From Granulosicoccus sp. (lineage in GTDB: Bacteria > Pseudomonadota > Gammaproteobacteria > Granulosicoccales > Granulosicoccaceae), in the NCBI GenBank assembly GCA_023301725.1, contig JALZUD010000034.1:1-64000 (forward strand): 64,000 nt of DNA, read 5' to 3'. A program made the translations under genes and the position numbers. This document shows, piece by piece, positions 1-9,034 of this stretch (within the stretch, counting starts at the first letter, position 1; every line of letters begins with the position of its first letter). The notes below the pieces were generated by a model, which made no database searches, was not told the origin of the DNA, and was given only the letters and a program-made list of their open reading frames with translations.

Positions 1-166
1 CGAAGGTCAGGGCGAAGGTCAGGGCGAAGGTCAGGGCGAAGGTCAGGGCGAAGGTCAGGGCGAAGGTCAGGGCGAAGGTCAGGGCGAAGGTCAGGGCGAG
101 GGTCAGGGCGAGGGTCAAGGCGAGGGTCAAGGCGAGGGTCAAGGCGAGGGTCAAGGCGAGGGTCAG
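1..166 (+). repeat. 12-bp in-frame tandem repeat encoding (GEGQ)n
   Basis: About 14 consecutive copies of a 12-bp unit (GAAGGTCAGGGC and variants) run from the first base to about 166. The unit length is a multiple of three, so the array encodes a Gly-Glu-Gly-Gln repeat in the frame of the downstream coding region. The variants are ordered: the first eight units read GAAGGTCAG, the next two GAGGGTCAG, then GAGGGTCAA, and the last returns to GAGGGTCAG. That pattern suggests local duplication. The array continues beyond the left edge, so the true copy number is unknown. Confidence 0.95.
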
Positions 167-604
167 CAGCCAGGCTCCAGCGGATCATCCGGCGGATCGC
201 AGGGCACCGGGATTGCCTCAAGTTCAGGATCGACTGATGGACCGCAGGAAGGCCTTACTTTTCAACGCTCGGCAGAAGATCTCAATGAAACCGCTCAAGC
301 GATTGAAAATCTGGCACCCCGACTTGACGCGGCTGGTGTCACAGAGGCAGAAATTGAATCATTGCGCGAAAGTGCAGATAGATTGCGTGCAAACGACAAT
401 TCAGGTGCTATCAATGCAGCCCGGGTAGAGGCTGAATTCCGGAACATACTGCGTCAGATTGAACAAATGGAAGTACAAATTGTAAATAATGCAAGTCCTG
501 ACGTGGATAAGCTGGATGCGCTAGTGCGACAAGGGGAGATATCTGAGGCTGCTGCTGACTATTACCGGCGTTTAAGTGAACAATCGCAACTCTTGCAACG
601 GTGA
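2..604 (+). CDS. C-terminal part of a (GEGQ)n-repeat protein, possibly DUF4175-like (partial)
   Basis: The reading frame is open from base 2 through the GEGQ repeat and ends with TGA at 602-604; the 5' end lies outside the window. After the repeat comes a Ser/Gly-rich linker (about residues 55-80). A charged, probably helical 120-residue tail follows and ends in a segment reading [13 protein letters not shown]. Large membrane proteins of the DUF4175/TIGR02302 type also have Q/G-rich repeats followed by a helical tail with a YYRRLSE-like end, so that family is my best guess. It is an inference from a short C-terminus. No catalytic motif is visible. An ATG-initiated call at 362 would be only a fragment of this frame. 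Confidence 0.75.
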   Translation, partial: EGQGEGQGEGQGEGQGEGQGEGQGEGQGEGQGEGQGEGQGEGQGEGQGEGQGEGQQPGSSGSSGGSQGTGIASSSGSTDGPQEGLTFQRSAEDLNETAQAIENLAPRLDAAGVTEAEIESLRESADRLRANDNSGAINAARVEAEFRNILRQIEQMEVQIVNNASPDVDKLDALVRQGEISEAAADYYRRLSEQSQLLQR

Positions 605-672
605 ATCAAACTCAAGGACATTGGACGGGGCACTCTGTTTGCTTTAAACTTGCAAGTCCGCCTTAATAATGA

Positions 673-1125
673 GTGCCGCTATTCGTGAGCGTTTATCTGA
701 TTTATCTCAACACTGCCCAAAAAATCGATACCGTCGAGGCTGGCACTGTTCGAGGGCTGGTCATGGCCAATCCGGTAACGTGCGAGACTCGTGCGCTAGC
801 CAAAGATTACCTGGCTATCGAAGTAGGCGATGAAATCATTGGTTGTAACGGTGATGGAATACGCTGGCAGGCTACTATTGATGAAATTGTCAACGCGACA
901 ATCCAAGAGGAGGATGGCGAAATGGGTGATCCTGTTCGTATCCTCAAGGGTTCGCTCACTGCGCGCGGCGGTCGTTCAGTCGCAGCAGCATGCAAGCGAA
1001 TGAAAGACAACGACATCAAGATGCCTGACATCATCAATTCAAGAGGTAGTGGTTTCAAACAAGGCGCTTTGGCCAATTTGTTGACAGAAGAGCAGGCCGA
1101 AGAGCTAGCCTCTGGGCTCAAGTAA
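673..1125 (+). CDS. hypothetical protein, about 150 aa
   Basis: I do not recognise this protein. It is acidic, soluble-looking, and has no signal peptide or membrane segment after the first residues. A central conserved-looking stretch includes AIEVGDEIIGCNGDGIRW, and the C-terminus is Lys/Glu-rich. The only start in the long frame is GTG at 673, which gives an odd hydrophobic N-terminus (VPLFVSVYLIYL). An ATG at 669 in another frame begins MSAAIRERLSDLSQ, a much more ordinary start. It would join the long frame if the A6 run near 718-723 were one base shorter. The true N-terminus is therefore uncertain. It stands alone between the repeat protein and pyrophosphatase. Confidence 0.6.
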   Translation: MPLFVSVYLIYLNTAQKIDTVEAGTVRGLVMANPVTCETRALAKDYLAIEVGDEIIGCNGDGIRWQATIDEIVNATIQEEDGEMGDPVRILKGSLTARGGRSVAAACKRMKDNDIKMPDIINSRGSGFKQGALANLLTEEQAEELASGLK

Positions 1126-1255
1126 GGCCTTTTGTTTACAGAGCGCTAGATCAATTTGGTTGATAATTGGCTCAAGTTGGCACTCCCAGCTGCCGCTTTT
1201 AAACGATTAAGAAATCCACATCGAATATTTTTTTGATTAATCTAGAGTATCTACA

Positions 1256-1783
1256 ATGAGTTTCGACACGCTAAGCGTCGGTAGTGACGTGCCCAACGAA
1301 GTCAACGTTATCATCGAGATCCCTGCCAACAGTGATCCGGTTAAATATGAGGTTGACAAAGACAGTGGCACACTGACAGTCGATCGTTTCATGGCATCAC
1401 CCATGTTCTACCCGTGTAATTACGGCTATATACCTCACACGTTGTCGGAAGATGGTGACCCAATCGATGTGCTCGTCCATACCCCTTACCCGCTAGTCCA
1501 TGGCAGCGTTATTGCCTGCAGACCAGTGGCAGTGCTGAACATGAAAGATGAAGCTGGTCCAGATGCAAAACTTTTGGCCATGCCGAAGAAAAAATTAACA
1601 ACGCTTTACGATCACATAGAAGACGTCGACGACCTACCTGAGTTGCTTAAAAGGCAGATTGAGCATTTTTTCACACGTTATAAAGAACTTGAAAAAGGCA
1701 AATGGGTAGAAATTGAAGGCTGGGCGAATGCCGCTGATGCCAAACGTCAAATTCTGGAAAGTATCGAGCGAGCAAAGGGTTAA
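1256..1783 (+). CDS. ppa: inorganic pyrophosphatase
   Basis: Cytoplasmic family I pyrophosphatase that hydrolyses diphosphate to two phosphates and so drives biosynthetic reactions. At 175 aa it has the usual length of the bacterial enzyme. The signature EDGDPIDV places metal-ligand aspartates at residues 66, 68 and 71. Further acidic ligands are D98 and D103 in KDEAGPDAK. Substrate-binding residues K30, R44 and Y56 are also in the expected places. The gene stands alone, followed by a 400-bp gap. No strong Shine-Dalgarno sequence is seen before the ATG. Confidence 0.97.
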   Translation: MSFDTLSVGSDVPNEVNVIIEIPANSDPVKYEVDKDSGTLTVDRFMASPMFYPCNYGYIPHTLSEDGDPIDVLVHTPYPLVHGSVIACRPVAVLNMKDEAGPDAKLLAMPKKKLTTLYDHIEDVDDLPELLKRQIEHFFTRYKELEKGKWVEIEGWANAADAKRQILESIERAKG

Positions 1784-2183
1784 CAGCAGATCGGTAGTGA
1801 CTGGTTGCTAGATGCGTCTTCACTACTCATTGAAGTAACAACAGTGAAGTAACAACATTATCCGCCAGCTCAGGCGGCGTACACTTGCTGTTTGGCATGG
1901 GCATTTTGGGTTTCATACCCATGGAGATTAGAAGTCTCGAGGTAAGAGGCGAGCTACAGTGCGGCGTGTTTTTTGCTATAACTGGTCAGCACTTGCGTGC
2001 ACAAGATCGACTGCTCGCAAGGGAGATGATAAGTAGTCTTTGCTAAGCCAGCAATGCACGCTAGTGGTTCGATCAAGCAAGCTGAGTTGAAGGGATGCAG
2101 CTTTCAACTGACTTTGCAACGCACGCCCACGTATTGTCTCTTGGGATGTTCAATTAAATTGCCTCGTAGCGGATAATGCTCAC
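1784..2183. other. 400-bp intergenic region without a recognisable gene
   Basis: No convincing coding frame, tRNA or known RNA is seen. It contains a short hairpin (CCGCC at 1862-1866 pairing with GGCGG at 1873-1877) without a following T-run. There is also a 13-bp direct repeat (GTGAAGTAACAAC and TGAAGTAACAACA) near 1830-1856. It probably holds the end of the ppa transcript and the promoter of the glycosyltransferase pair. Confidence 0.5.
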
Positions 2184-3494
2184 ATGACTACAACATCTGC
2201 CAATCGCCGAGACTTGATACCCAAGCCTGAGCTGGGCATTATTATTTCGATGTTCCCAGAACTGCACGAAACTTTCATTCTTCGTGAGCTTGTTGCTCTT
2301 GAGCGTCGTGGAATGAGATTCCACATCTACTCTCTTCAGCACCCTAGGGATCCCATTACGCTGGACGACGCTATCCGTCTGTCCACTGAGAGAACCAGCT
2401 ATTCCAGCTTGTTTACATTGGCAACTCTGGGTGCTCTAGCCAGAACTCTTCTCAAACATCCAGTGCCGCTGATGAAAAGCGTCGCAAGTCTTGTCTGGAG
2501 TGGCAAAGATCGCCCTATGGATGTGGTCAAAAATCTGGCTATTCTACCGGTGAGCTTGTACATTGCAGAGCAGGGCCACAAGCGTGGCATCGTTCATTGG
2601 CACGGCCATTGGGCGAATATACCGACTACCGCGTGCTGGTTTCTAGGACGAATCTTTGGCGACAGCTGGTCTGCAGCAATACATGGAGAAGATATATTTT
2701 CCTCAAATAAATTTCTCAGTCATAAGCTGGATGAGGCAACTTTCAGCGTAGTGTGTAGTGATCTTTTCTGTCAACACCTAAAGCACAACATTAACTTGTC
2801 TATGCCTCAGAACATCCATCTCAACTACCACGGCCTAGATCCAAAAGTCACTGAGCGCACAGCCCCGAATACACAAGCAAGGCCTGAAGCCTCACCAGAG
2901 GCTGGGCTAAACGTTGTGAGCATCGGCAGGCTCGTGCCCACCAAAGGTCTTGATGTGGTGATTAATGCGTGTGCAATCTTGCGGGCGCGTGACATTGCGA
3001 TTAATCTGCAGATTATTGGTTCCGGCCCTTTGCATGAGGAGTTGTCGCAATTGGCAACGTCTCTTGGCATAGAAGAGCATGTGACATTTCTTGGTGCTCT
3101 CGCTTTCGAACAAGTTCTCGAAACACTGGAAATTGCAGATATTTTTGCACTTGCTCCACGTATGATTCCCGGGCATCCGCCGGATGGTATTCCTAACGTT
3201 ATTGCTGAGGCTATGGCTCTCGGTGTGCCTGTTGTAACCACGAGAGTAAGTGCTATCCCTGAGTTAGTGAGCGACGGTGAGACTGGAACACTGGTTGAAG
3301 TGGATGATGTGGAGGCTTTTGCCAATGCGCTTGCAGCTTTCCATACGGACCCGCAGTTAGGTTCTACTTTCAGCCACGCTGCGCGCTCACGTGTTGGTCA
3401 ACTGTTCAATCAAGATGCCAATATCGATGATTTGCTGGCATTATTCCAAAGATACACAAAACAAGACTTCCTTATTCCAACGCACCCTGACTGA
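2184..3494 (+). CDS. glycosyltransferase family 4 (GT-B fold)
   Basis: Predicted retaining GT4 glycosyltransferase that moves a sugar from a nucleotide-sugar donor to a polysaccharide or lipid acceptor at the inner membrane face. The N-terminal acceptor domain starts with GIIISMFPELHETFILRE, typical of exopolysaccharide transferases of the WcaL/EpsD kind. The C-terminal donor domain begins around residue 240 (VVSIGRLVPTKGLDV). It ends with the EX7E-like stretch PNVIAEAMALGVPVV followed by IPELV. No transmembrane helix is seen. The next GT4 gene follows 5 bp later, so both probably act on the same glycan. Donor and acceptor cannot be told from the sequence. Confidence 0.88.
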   Translation: MTTTSANRRDLIPKPELGIIISMFPELHETFILRELVALERRGMRFHIYSLQHPRDPITLDDAIRLSTERTSYSSLFTLATLGALARTLLKHPVPLMKSVASLVWSGKDRPMDVVKNLAILPVSLYIAEQGHKRGIVHWHGHWANIPTTACWFLGRIFGDSWSAAIHGEDIFSSNKFLSHKLDEATFSVVCSDLFCQHLKHNINLSMPQNIHLNYHGLDPKVTERTAPNTQARPEASPEAGLNVVSIGRLVPTKGLDVVINACAILRARDIAINLQIIGSGPLHEELSQLATSLGIEEHVTFLGALAFEQVLETLEIADIFALAPRMIPGHPPDGIPNVIAEAMALGVPVVTTRVSAIPELVSDGETGTLVEVDDVEAFANALAAFHTDPQLGSTFSHAARSRVGQLFNQDANIDDLLALFQRYTKQDFLIPTHPD

Positions 3495-3499
3495 TAAAC

Positions 3500-4678
3500 A
3501 TGACACGAGACAAACGCCAAGATGTCGCAGGTGCCAAGGACGAACCAGTGGTTGCTTTTGTTATCGAAGAGCTCAGTATCGGAGGAGCTGAGCACATGCT
3601 CGTTGCATTGGCCAATTGTTTTTTGGCTCGTGGTTGGCAAGTTCACATGATTTGTTTGAGCAAGGCGGGAGAGCTTGTTAATATTCTCGACAAGGGAGTC
3701 ACACTTCATGTTCTTGACAAGCATATAGGCATCGATCTGCGATTGCCTTGTCGTTTAATTCGGTGCATTCGCAAGATCAACCCTGACGTTGTCAATAGCC
3801 ATCTTTGGGTCGCTAACTCTTGGTCACGCCTGTCACTGCTCTTTAAGAAGCTGCCTATCATCGCTACCGAGCATTCTCGCGATACCTGGAAACCTACCCA
3901 CTTTCGAGTGGTTGATCGACTACTTGCCAGACGCATGTTTTGTATGGTGACCGTGAGTCACGACACTGCGAACTTTTATACCGAGGAAGTAGGCATCCCC
4001 AAAGACAAGGTGCAGGTTATCAACAATGGCGTTGATACAAAGCACTTTGCTTCTGGCAACGGAACTCAACTCAAGAAAGACTGGTTCGCAGGTCATGCAG
4101 AGGACGAACGCGCAAAATTTCTTATTGGGACAGTGGGCAGACTGGTCAGTGCGAAGAATCATCAACGATTGATTGATGCGACTGCTGCTCTCATTAACGA
4201 TCCGGAGATTGCCAAACAATATGATATCCATTTAAAAATTGTTGGAGAGGGGCCTGAGCGCGCTCACATTCAAGGACACATCAATGATCTTGGGCTGCAG
4301 CAGCATGTGTCTCTTGCTGGGTCTAGAAACGATACAGCTGATGTTTTTGCAGCTTTTGATCTGTTTGCTTTGTCGTCTGACAGAGAGGGCCACCCATTAA
4401 CCGCTCTTGAAGCGCAGTCTGCAGGAACACCCGTCGTGCTCACTGATGCGGGAGGCGCTGCTGAGGCTATCGCCCGTGAAGGTGATCAAGCCGGTGGTGT
4501 ACTGGTTCAACCCAGTGTTGAGGCGATGACCGAGGCGCTGCGTGATCTATTGTTGAATACGGAAAAACACGCGTTGTACTCAAGCTTTGCACAGCGCTTT
4601 GCGCTTGAACATTTCGACAAGCGCAAAATGATTGATCGCTACGAGGCGATATTTAACGATGCGATGGCCAATCGATAG
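3500..4678 (+). CDS. glycosyltransferase family 4 (GT-B fold)
   Basis: Second GT4 enzyme of the pair. The N-terminus carries the glycine motif ELSIGGAEHMLVALA, common in GT4 enzymes of capsule, LPS and exopolysaccharide synthesis. The donor-binding half starts near residue 210 (IGTVGRLVSAKNHQRLI). The catalytic stretch is REGHPLTALEAQSAGTPVV. Length (392 aa) is normal for the family. It lies 5 bp after the first GT4 gene and is probably co-transcribed. A 98-bp gap separates it from the sugar-binding protein downstream, so it likely does not belong to that uptake operon. Confidence 0.88.
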   Translation: MTRDKRQDVAGAKDEPVVAFVIEELSIGGAEHMLVALANCFLARGWQVHMICLSKAGELVNILDKGVTLHVLDKHIGIDLRLPCRLIRCIRKINPDVVNSHLWVANSWSRLSLLFKKLPIIATEHSRDTWKPTHFRVVDRLLARRMFCMVTVSHDTANFYTEEVGIPKDKVQVINNGVDTKHFASGNGTQLKKDWFAGHAEDERAKFLIGTVGRLVSAKNHQRLIDATAALINDPEIAKQYDIHLKIVGEGPERAHIQGHINDLGLQQHVSLAGSRNDTADVFAAFDLFALSSDREGHPLTALEAQSAGTPVVLTDAGGAAEAIAREGDQAGGVLVQPSVEAMTEALRDLLLNTEKHALYSSFAQRFALEHFDKRKMIDRYEAIFNDAMANR

Positions 4679-4776
4679 TTGACACGGATAGGCAATTCGA
4701 GAGAGTCTTGTAGGGCTTATAAAAGTCGAGACCAACCGGTACTCGGCATTGGATAATCCGAAGCGAGGAGAGAATT

Positions 4777-5799
4777 GTGAAAACCTATTTAAGTATTGCC
4801 GTCACGCTGGCGTTGAGTTCGGTGTTGGTTGTTCCAGCACATGCCCAAGATGAAGTGGGTGCTTGTCTGATTACTAAAACTGACATCAACCCTTTTTTCG
4901 TGAAGATGAAAGAAGGCGCCACTGCAAAAGCGGAGGAGCTGGGTATTAATCTTTCAACTTATGCCGGCAAAGTGGATGGCGACCACGAAACTCAAGTTCA
5001 AGCCATTGAAACCTGTATCGCTTCTGGCGCCAAAGGTATATTGATTACAGCATCTGACACAAAAGCCATTGTGCCAGTGGTGCAGCAGGCACGCGATGCA
5101 GGGCTGCTGGTTATTGCTCTGGATACACCGCTCGAGCCTATTGATTCTGCGGATGCTACTTTCGCCACTGATAACTTTAAAGCTGGAGAGCTTATTGGTG
5201 CTTGGGCGGCTGCACAATTAGGTGATGCGGCTGCTGATGCAAAAATCGGTATGCTGGACCTTGCAGACAGCCAGCCTTCCGTTGGCGTGCTGCGCGACCA
5301 AGGGTTTTTGCAAGGTTTCGGTGTAGATCTGGGCGATCCAGCTCGTTGGGGTGATGAGGACGATGCTCGTATCATCGGTAATGAAGTGACCGCAGGTAAT
5401 GAAGAGGGCGGAAGAACTGCCATGGAATCTTTGATGATCAAAGACCCAGGTATCAACGTGGTTTACACCATTAACGAGCCTGCAGCTGCTGGTGCCTATG
5501 AGGCATTGAAAGCGTTTGGCCGTGAAGATAAAGTGATGATTGTTTCAGTCGACGGTGGTTGCCCGGGAGTGCAAAACGTAGCTGATGGTGTCATCGGCGC
5601 AACTTCTCAACAGTATCCATTACTGATGGCGTCTTTGGGTGTTGAGGCGATTGCAGCGTTCGCGGCTGACGGAACAATTCCTGAACCTTCAGAAGGCTTG
5701 GAATTCTTTGATACAGGCGTGTCTCTGGTAACAGATCAGCCGGTTGATGGTGTTGAATCTATCGATACTGCTGAAGGAATGGACCGCTGCTGGGGTTAA
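4777..5799 (+). CDS. frcB: fructose-type sugar ABC transporter periplasmic binding protein (FrcB-like)
   Basis: Periplasmic binding protein of the Peripla_BP_4 (ribose/fructose) class. A signal peptide of about 23 residues ends in AHA before QDEVG. The mature start [19 protein letters not shown] and the stretch [20 protein letters not shown] match what is known of rhizobial FrcB, the receptor of the high-affinity fructose transporter. Translation starts at GTG 4777 behind a good GAGGAGA site. The next gene is a FrcK-like kinase. The permease (frcC) and ATPase (frcA) that normally lie between frcB and frcK are absent, so the membrane part must be encoded elsewhere. The substrate is inferred. 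Confidence 0.85.
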   Translation: MKTYLSIAVTLALSSVLVVPAHAQDEVGACLITKTDINPFFVKMKEGATAKAEELGINLSTYAGKVDGDHETQVQAIETCIASGAKGILITASDTKAIVPVVQQARDAGLLVIALDTPLEPIDSADATFATDNFKAGELIGAWAAAQLGDAAADAKIGMLDLADSQPSVGVLRDQGFLQGFGVDLGDPARWGDEDDARIIGNEVTAGNEEGGRTAMESLMIKDPGINVVYTINEPAAAGAYEALKAFGREDKVMIVSVDGGCPGVQNVADGVIGATSQQYPLLMASLGVEAIAAFAADGTIPEPSEGLEFFDTGVSLVTDQPVDGVESIDTAEGMDRCWG

Positions 5800-5863
5800 T
5801 TCAGTCATTAAACCAACAGGCAAACTAGGGAATAGATGATTTTTTTTGCACTATTTCGCACTA

Positions 5864-6520
5864 ATGCAGCTGCTTGACCAACCTGAGCAGCTGCTCGGTC
5901 CGATTGCCGAGGCTCTGAAACAGTGCCCGCCGCACAACCGATTGATTGTTGGAGTGGCGGGTGCTCCTGCCTCGGGTAAAAGCACGCTTGCGGCTTGGTT
6001 GAGCGAACAAATCAACAGCGCATGGTCTATTGATTCCCAATCCGTTGTTGTTCCCATGGATGGTTTTCATCTTGATAATGTTGTGTTGGAAGCTCAGCAG
6101 TTGCTAGCCGTGAAAGGGGCTCCCAAAACCTTCGACGTACAGGGTTTTATCGCGTTGTTGCAGCGTCTGGCTGCAGGAACTTCGACAAGCCCCGTGTTTT
6201 TCCCTGAATTCGACCGAGCTGCAGATATTGCACGCAGCGCGTCAAATGTTGTTGAACAACATCACCGAGTTGTTATCGTCGAAGGCAATTATCTGTTGTT
6301 GCAACATCCTTTGTGGACCGAAATTACATCGCTGTTGTCTTTGAGTATTTTCTTAGACGTGCCAATGGCTACGCTTGAGAAGCGTTTAATTCAGCGTTGG
6401 TTGGAGCACGGTCTTGACCCAAAGGCGGCACGTGCGCGTGCACTCAATAATGATATTCCCAACGCACGGTTAGTAGCCGAAGAATCTGGAGATGCTCACT
6501 TAGTGCTCAAGAGCATGTGA
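5864..6520 (+). CDS. frcK: FrcK-like P-loop nucleoside/sugar kinase
   Basis: Cytoplasmic P-loop kinase of the uridine kinase/pantothenate kinase-like family, resembling the FrcK kinase of frcBCAK fructose operons. The Walker A motif GVAGAPASGKST lies about 30 residues from the start. It is followed by VPMDGFHLDN and VIVEGNYLLLQ, all typical of the group. I chose ATG 5864, but no Shine-Dalgarno sequence precedes it; TTG 5846 in the same frame is the alternative. ATG 5836 has an AGGGAA site and would join this frame if the T8 run at 5840-5847 were one base shorter. The gene follows frcB by 64 bp. Its physiological substrate is not established. Confidence 0.8.
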   Translation: MQLLDQPEQLLGPIAEALKQCPPHNRLIVGVAGAPASGKSTLAAWLSEQINSAWSIDSQSVVVPMDGFHLDNVVLEAQQLLAVKGAPKTFDVQGFIALLQRLAAGTSTSPVFFPEFDRAADIARSASNVVEQHHRVVIVEGNYLLLQHPLWTEITSLLSLSIFLDVPMATLEKRLIQRWLEHGLDPKAARARALNNDIPNARLVAEESGDAHLVLKSM

Positions 6521-6550
6521 TAATAAGCGCTCACAACATCCGGAAGCGTT

Positions 6551-7063
6551 ATGAGCTCATCCACGACTTCGCATGACTCCGCAGAATCCAATACACCTAT
6601 GGTTGTTGGTTGGCGCGAATGGGTCAGTCTGCCAGACCTGAAAATACTCGCCATTAAAGCGAAGGTGGACACCGGTGCGCGCACATCGGCCATAGACGCC
6701 TTCGACATTGAGCGTTACAAGGACGCCAACGGCGCTGATTGCATAGATTTCTCGATTAACCCTGTGCAGCGAGACAAAACAATACTAAGACGATGCACAG
6801 CTCCCTTAATTGACATTCGGCGCGTAACAGATTCGGGCGGGCATGCCGCCGAGCGATATTTTATACAAACAACGCTGCAAATCGGCGAACGCACCCGCAC
6901 CATTGAACTGACGTTAGCACTGCGTAAAGATATGCTATTCAGGATGTTACTGGGGAGAACGTCCCTCATGCCAGATGTAGTGGTCAATCCTCAGCTCTCA
7001 TACACCATGGGACGGCTAAACGCGCGCTCATTGTATGCCGCAGAAGCTTCTCAGGATTCATGA
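6551..7063 (+). CDS. rimB: RimB-like putative ATP-dependent zinc protease (PF05618)
   Basis: Small soluble protein of the Zn_protease/RimB family, which is related to retropepsins. The motif [12 protein letters not shown], near residue 37, carries the aspartate of the DTGA element. The downstream LLGRTSL also fits the family. In Pseudomonas, RimB works with the ligase RimK in glutamylation of ribosomal protein S6. Here it sits one base upstream of rimK (TGACATGA junction), supporting translational coupling and the same role. The third partner of that system, the EAL phosphodiesterase RimA, is not in the window. Confidence 0.85.
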   Translation: MSSSTTSHDSAESNTPMVVGWREWVSLPDLKILAIKAKVDTGARTSAIDAFDIERYKDANGADCIDFSINPVQRDKTILRRCTAPLIDIRRVTDSGGHAAERYFIQTTLQIGERTRTIELTLALRKDMLFRMLLGRTSLMPDVVVNPQLSYTMGRLNARSLYAAEASQDS

Positions 7064-7064
7064 C

Positions 7065-7973
7065 ATGAAAGTTGCCATACTTTCCAGAAACAAGCGCCTG
7101 TACTCTACGCGCCGACTCATTGAGGCTGCTGAAGCACGTGGCCACGAAGTGCGGGTCATAGATGTGCTCAAGTGTTATATGAATATCGTTTCTAAAAAGC
7201 CGGAAGTTCATTACGAAGGCAAAAAACTTGAGCATGTGGACGCCGTCATTCCCAGAGTGGGCGCATCAGTAACAGCTTATGGCACGTCTGTGCTTAGGCA
7301 GTTTGAAATGATGGGCACTTATACATTAATAGAAAGTGTTGCCTTATCACGATCCAGAGATAAGCTTCGCTCTTTACAGTTGCTATCGCGTAAAGGTATT
7401 GGTTTGCCGGTAACGGGTTTTGCGAACAAACCGGGTGATAGCAAAGACATTATCAAGTTAGTGGGCGGTGCACCTGTTGTCGTGAAGTTATTAGAGGGCA
7501 CCCAAGGCATCGGCGTGGTGTTAGCCGAGACCAATAAGGCTGCAGAATCTGTTATCGAGGCATTTATGGGGCTGCAGGCCAACATACTGGTACAAGAATT
7601 CATCAAGGAAGCAGGGGGTTCGGATATTCGCTGTTTGGTGGTAGGTGGAAAAGTGGTGGCGGCGATGAAACGTCAGGCTCCAGAGGGTGAATTCCGATCC
7701 AATCTGCATCGTGGTGGCTCAGCCAGTCTGGTCAAGATCACGCCTGAAGAAAGAGCTAGCGCTGTAAGTGCTGCAAAAGTGTTGGGTTTGTCGGTTGCAG
7801 GTGTAGATCTACTTCGCTCAGAACGAGGCCCGTTGGTCATGGAAGTGAATTCCTCTCCTGGCCTAGAGGGCATAGAGGCTGCCAGTGGTAAAGATGTTGC
7901 CGGTATCATTATTGCCGAGTTAGAGAAAAACGCTCGGCCTAACAACACCAAAACTCGTGGAGCAAAGGGCTGA
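7065..7973 (+). CDS. rimK: ribosomal protein S6--L-glutamate ligase RimK
   Basis: ATP-grasp ligase that adds glutamate residues to the C-terminus of ribosomal protein S6. The start at 7065 gives [18 protein letters not shown], the standard RimK N-terminus. An upstream ATG at 7035 would add ten residues that overlap rimB and match nothing. The ATP-grasp core is visible: [15 protein letters not shown] (ATP-binding Lys and Gly-rich loop), [17 protein letters not shown], and the metal-binding end [14 protein letters not shown]. At 302 aa the length is typical. It forms a two-gene unit with the preceding RimB-like protease. Confidence 0.95.
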   Translation: MKVAILSRNKRLYSTRRLIEAAEARGHEVRVIDVLKCYMNIVSKKPEVHYEGKKLEHVDAVIPRVGASVTAYGTSVLRQFEMMGTYTLIESVALSRSRDKLRSLQLLSRKGIGLPVTGFANKPGDSKDIIKLVGGAPVVVKLLEGTQGIGVVLAETNKAAESVIEAFMGLQANILVQEFIKEAGGSDIRCLVVGGKVVAAMKRQAPEGEFRSNLHRGGSASLVKITPEERASAVSAAKVLGLSVAGVDLLRSERGPLVMEVNSSPGLEGIEAASGKDVAGIIIAELEKNARPNNTKTRGAKG

Positions 7974-8029
7974 GTGAGTTATCACATACGCCTTGAATAT
8001 CTTATGTTTATTCCCAACATTGACTCGCT

Positions 8030-9025
8030 ATGAAAACAAGATCTTTAGGTGCGCAAGGCATGGATGCATCCGTTGTTGCTTTTGGTGCATGGGCAATAGG
8101 TGGCTGGAAGTGGGGAGGCTCTGATGCCAACGCATCTGTTGATGCAGTAAGAGCGGCATTAGACGCTGGTGTTAATATCATTGATACAGCGCCAGTGTAC
8201 GGTTTCGGTTTGTCTGAAAAACTGGTGGCGCAAGCTATTGAAGGACGCAAACGAGAAGACATCCTTATTGCTACCAAGTGTGGTCTTCGATGGGATATAG
8301 AAACTCCCACGCTGCATTTCAAAAGTGATAGCGAAACGATCCATAGAACGTTAACGGACGAATCGATTCGCTGGGAATTGCAGCAAAGCCTTGAGCGTCT
8401 GGGTACCGATTACATTGATTTGTATCAAACGCATTGGCCTGATCCAAGTACAGATATAGAAGCTGTGGCTAGCACACTGCAATCTCTTAAAAACGAAGGC
8501 CTGATTCGAGCATGGGGTTTGTGCAATGAATCGCCAGAAAGACTAAACGCGGCAGCGGCAGCAGGGGAGCTTGCTACCGATCAAGAACGCTATAGCCTTT
8601 TAGATCGTGAACACGATGAAGCCAATCTTCCAGTTTGTGCTGAACACGATCTTGGTTTTCTTTGCTACTCGCCTATAGCGCAAGGTTTACTGACTGGCAA
8701 AATGGATGCAAAGCGACAATTTAATGAAGGCGATTTACGCTTGGGCAATCCGCGTTTTTCTGCATCTGCACGCGAGGCCATTCAAGCGGTATTGGCACCC
8801 GTAAAAGCGTTAGCACGCGATCGTGATCTCAGCACTGAACAGCTGGTTCTGGCGTGGACGCTGCGCCAAAGTGGAGTAACTCATGTGCTTGCAGGAGCAA
8901 GAACGGCAGAACAGGCGCTAAGCAATGCTGTTGCTGGAACAGTGGACCTTGATGACGAAGAGTTAAGCGTTATTCAGCAGGCTGCAGACGCCTGGCCCGG
9001 TTTTGAACAATTTAATGAAGTGTAG
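8030..9025 (+). CDS. aldo/keto reductase
   Basis: NADPH-dependent (beta/alpha)8-barrel oxidoreductase of the aldo/keto reductase superfamily, YajO/Tas-like branch. The catalytic tetrad is recognisable: Asp and Tyr in DTAPVYGFGLSEK, Lys in LIATKCGLRWD, and His in YQTHWPDP. The coenzyme-binding C-terminal part reads GARTAEQALSNAVA. Length (331 aa) is normal. It is followed 9 bp later by the DUF924 gene and is likely co-transcribed with it. The substrate cannot be deduced. Confidence 0.93.
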   Translation: MKTRSLGAQGMDASVVAFGAWAIGGWKWGGSDANASVDAVRAALDAGVNIIDTAPVYGFGLSEKLVAQAIEGRKREDILIATKCGLRWDIETPTLHFKSDSETIHRTLTDESIRWELQQSLERLGTDYIDLYQTHWPDPSTDIEAVASTLQSLKNEGLIRAWGLCNESPERLNAAAAAGELATDQERYSLLDREHDEANLPVCAEHDLGFLCYSPIAQGLLTGKMDAKRQFNEGDLRLGNPRFSASAREAIQAVLAPVKALARDRDLSTEQLVLAWTLRQSGVTHVLAGARTAEQALSNAVAGTVDLDDEELSVIQQAADAWPGFEQFNEV

Positions 9026-9034
9026 AGCTACGCT

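Noticed and set aside
1-166. CRISPR array from regular short repeats
   Set aside because: The 12-bp units are contiguous without spacers, keep a reading frame and encode GEGQ, so this is a coding tandem repeat.
1862-1877. Terminator after ppa
   Set aside because: The CCGCC/GGCGG stem is only 5 bp, has no T-run and lies 80 bp after the stop codon.
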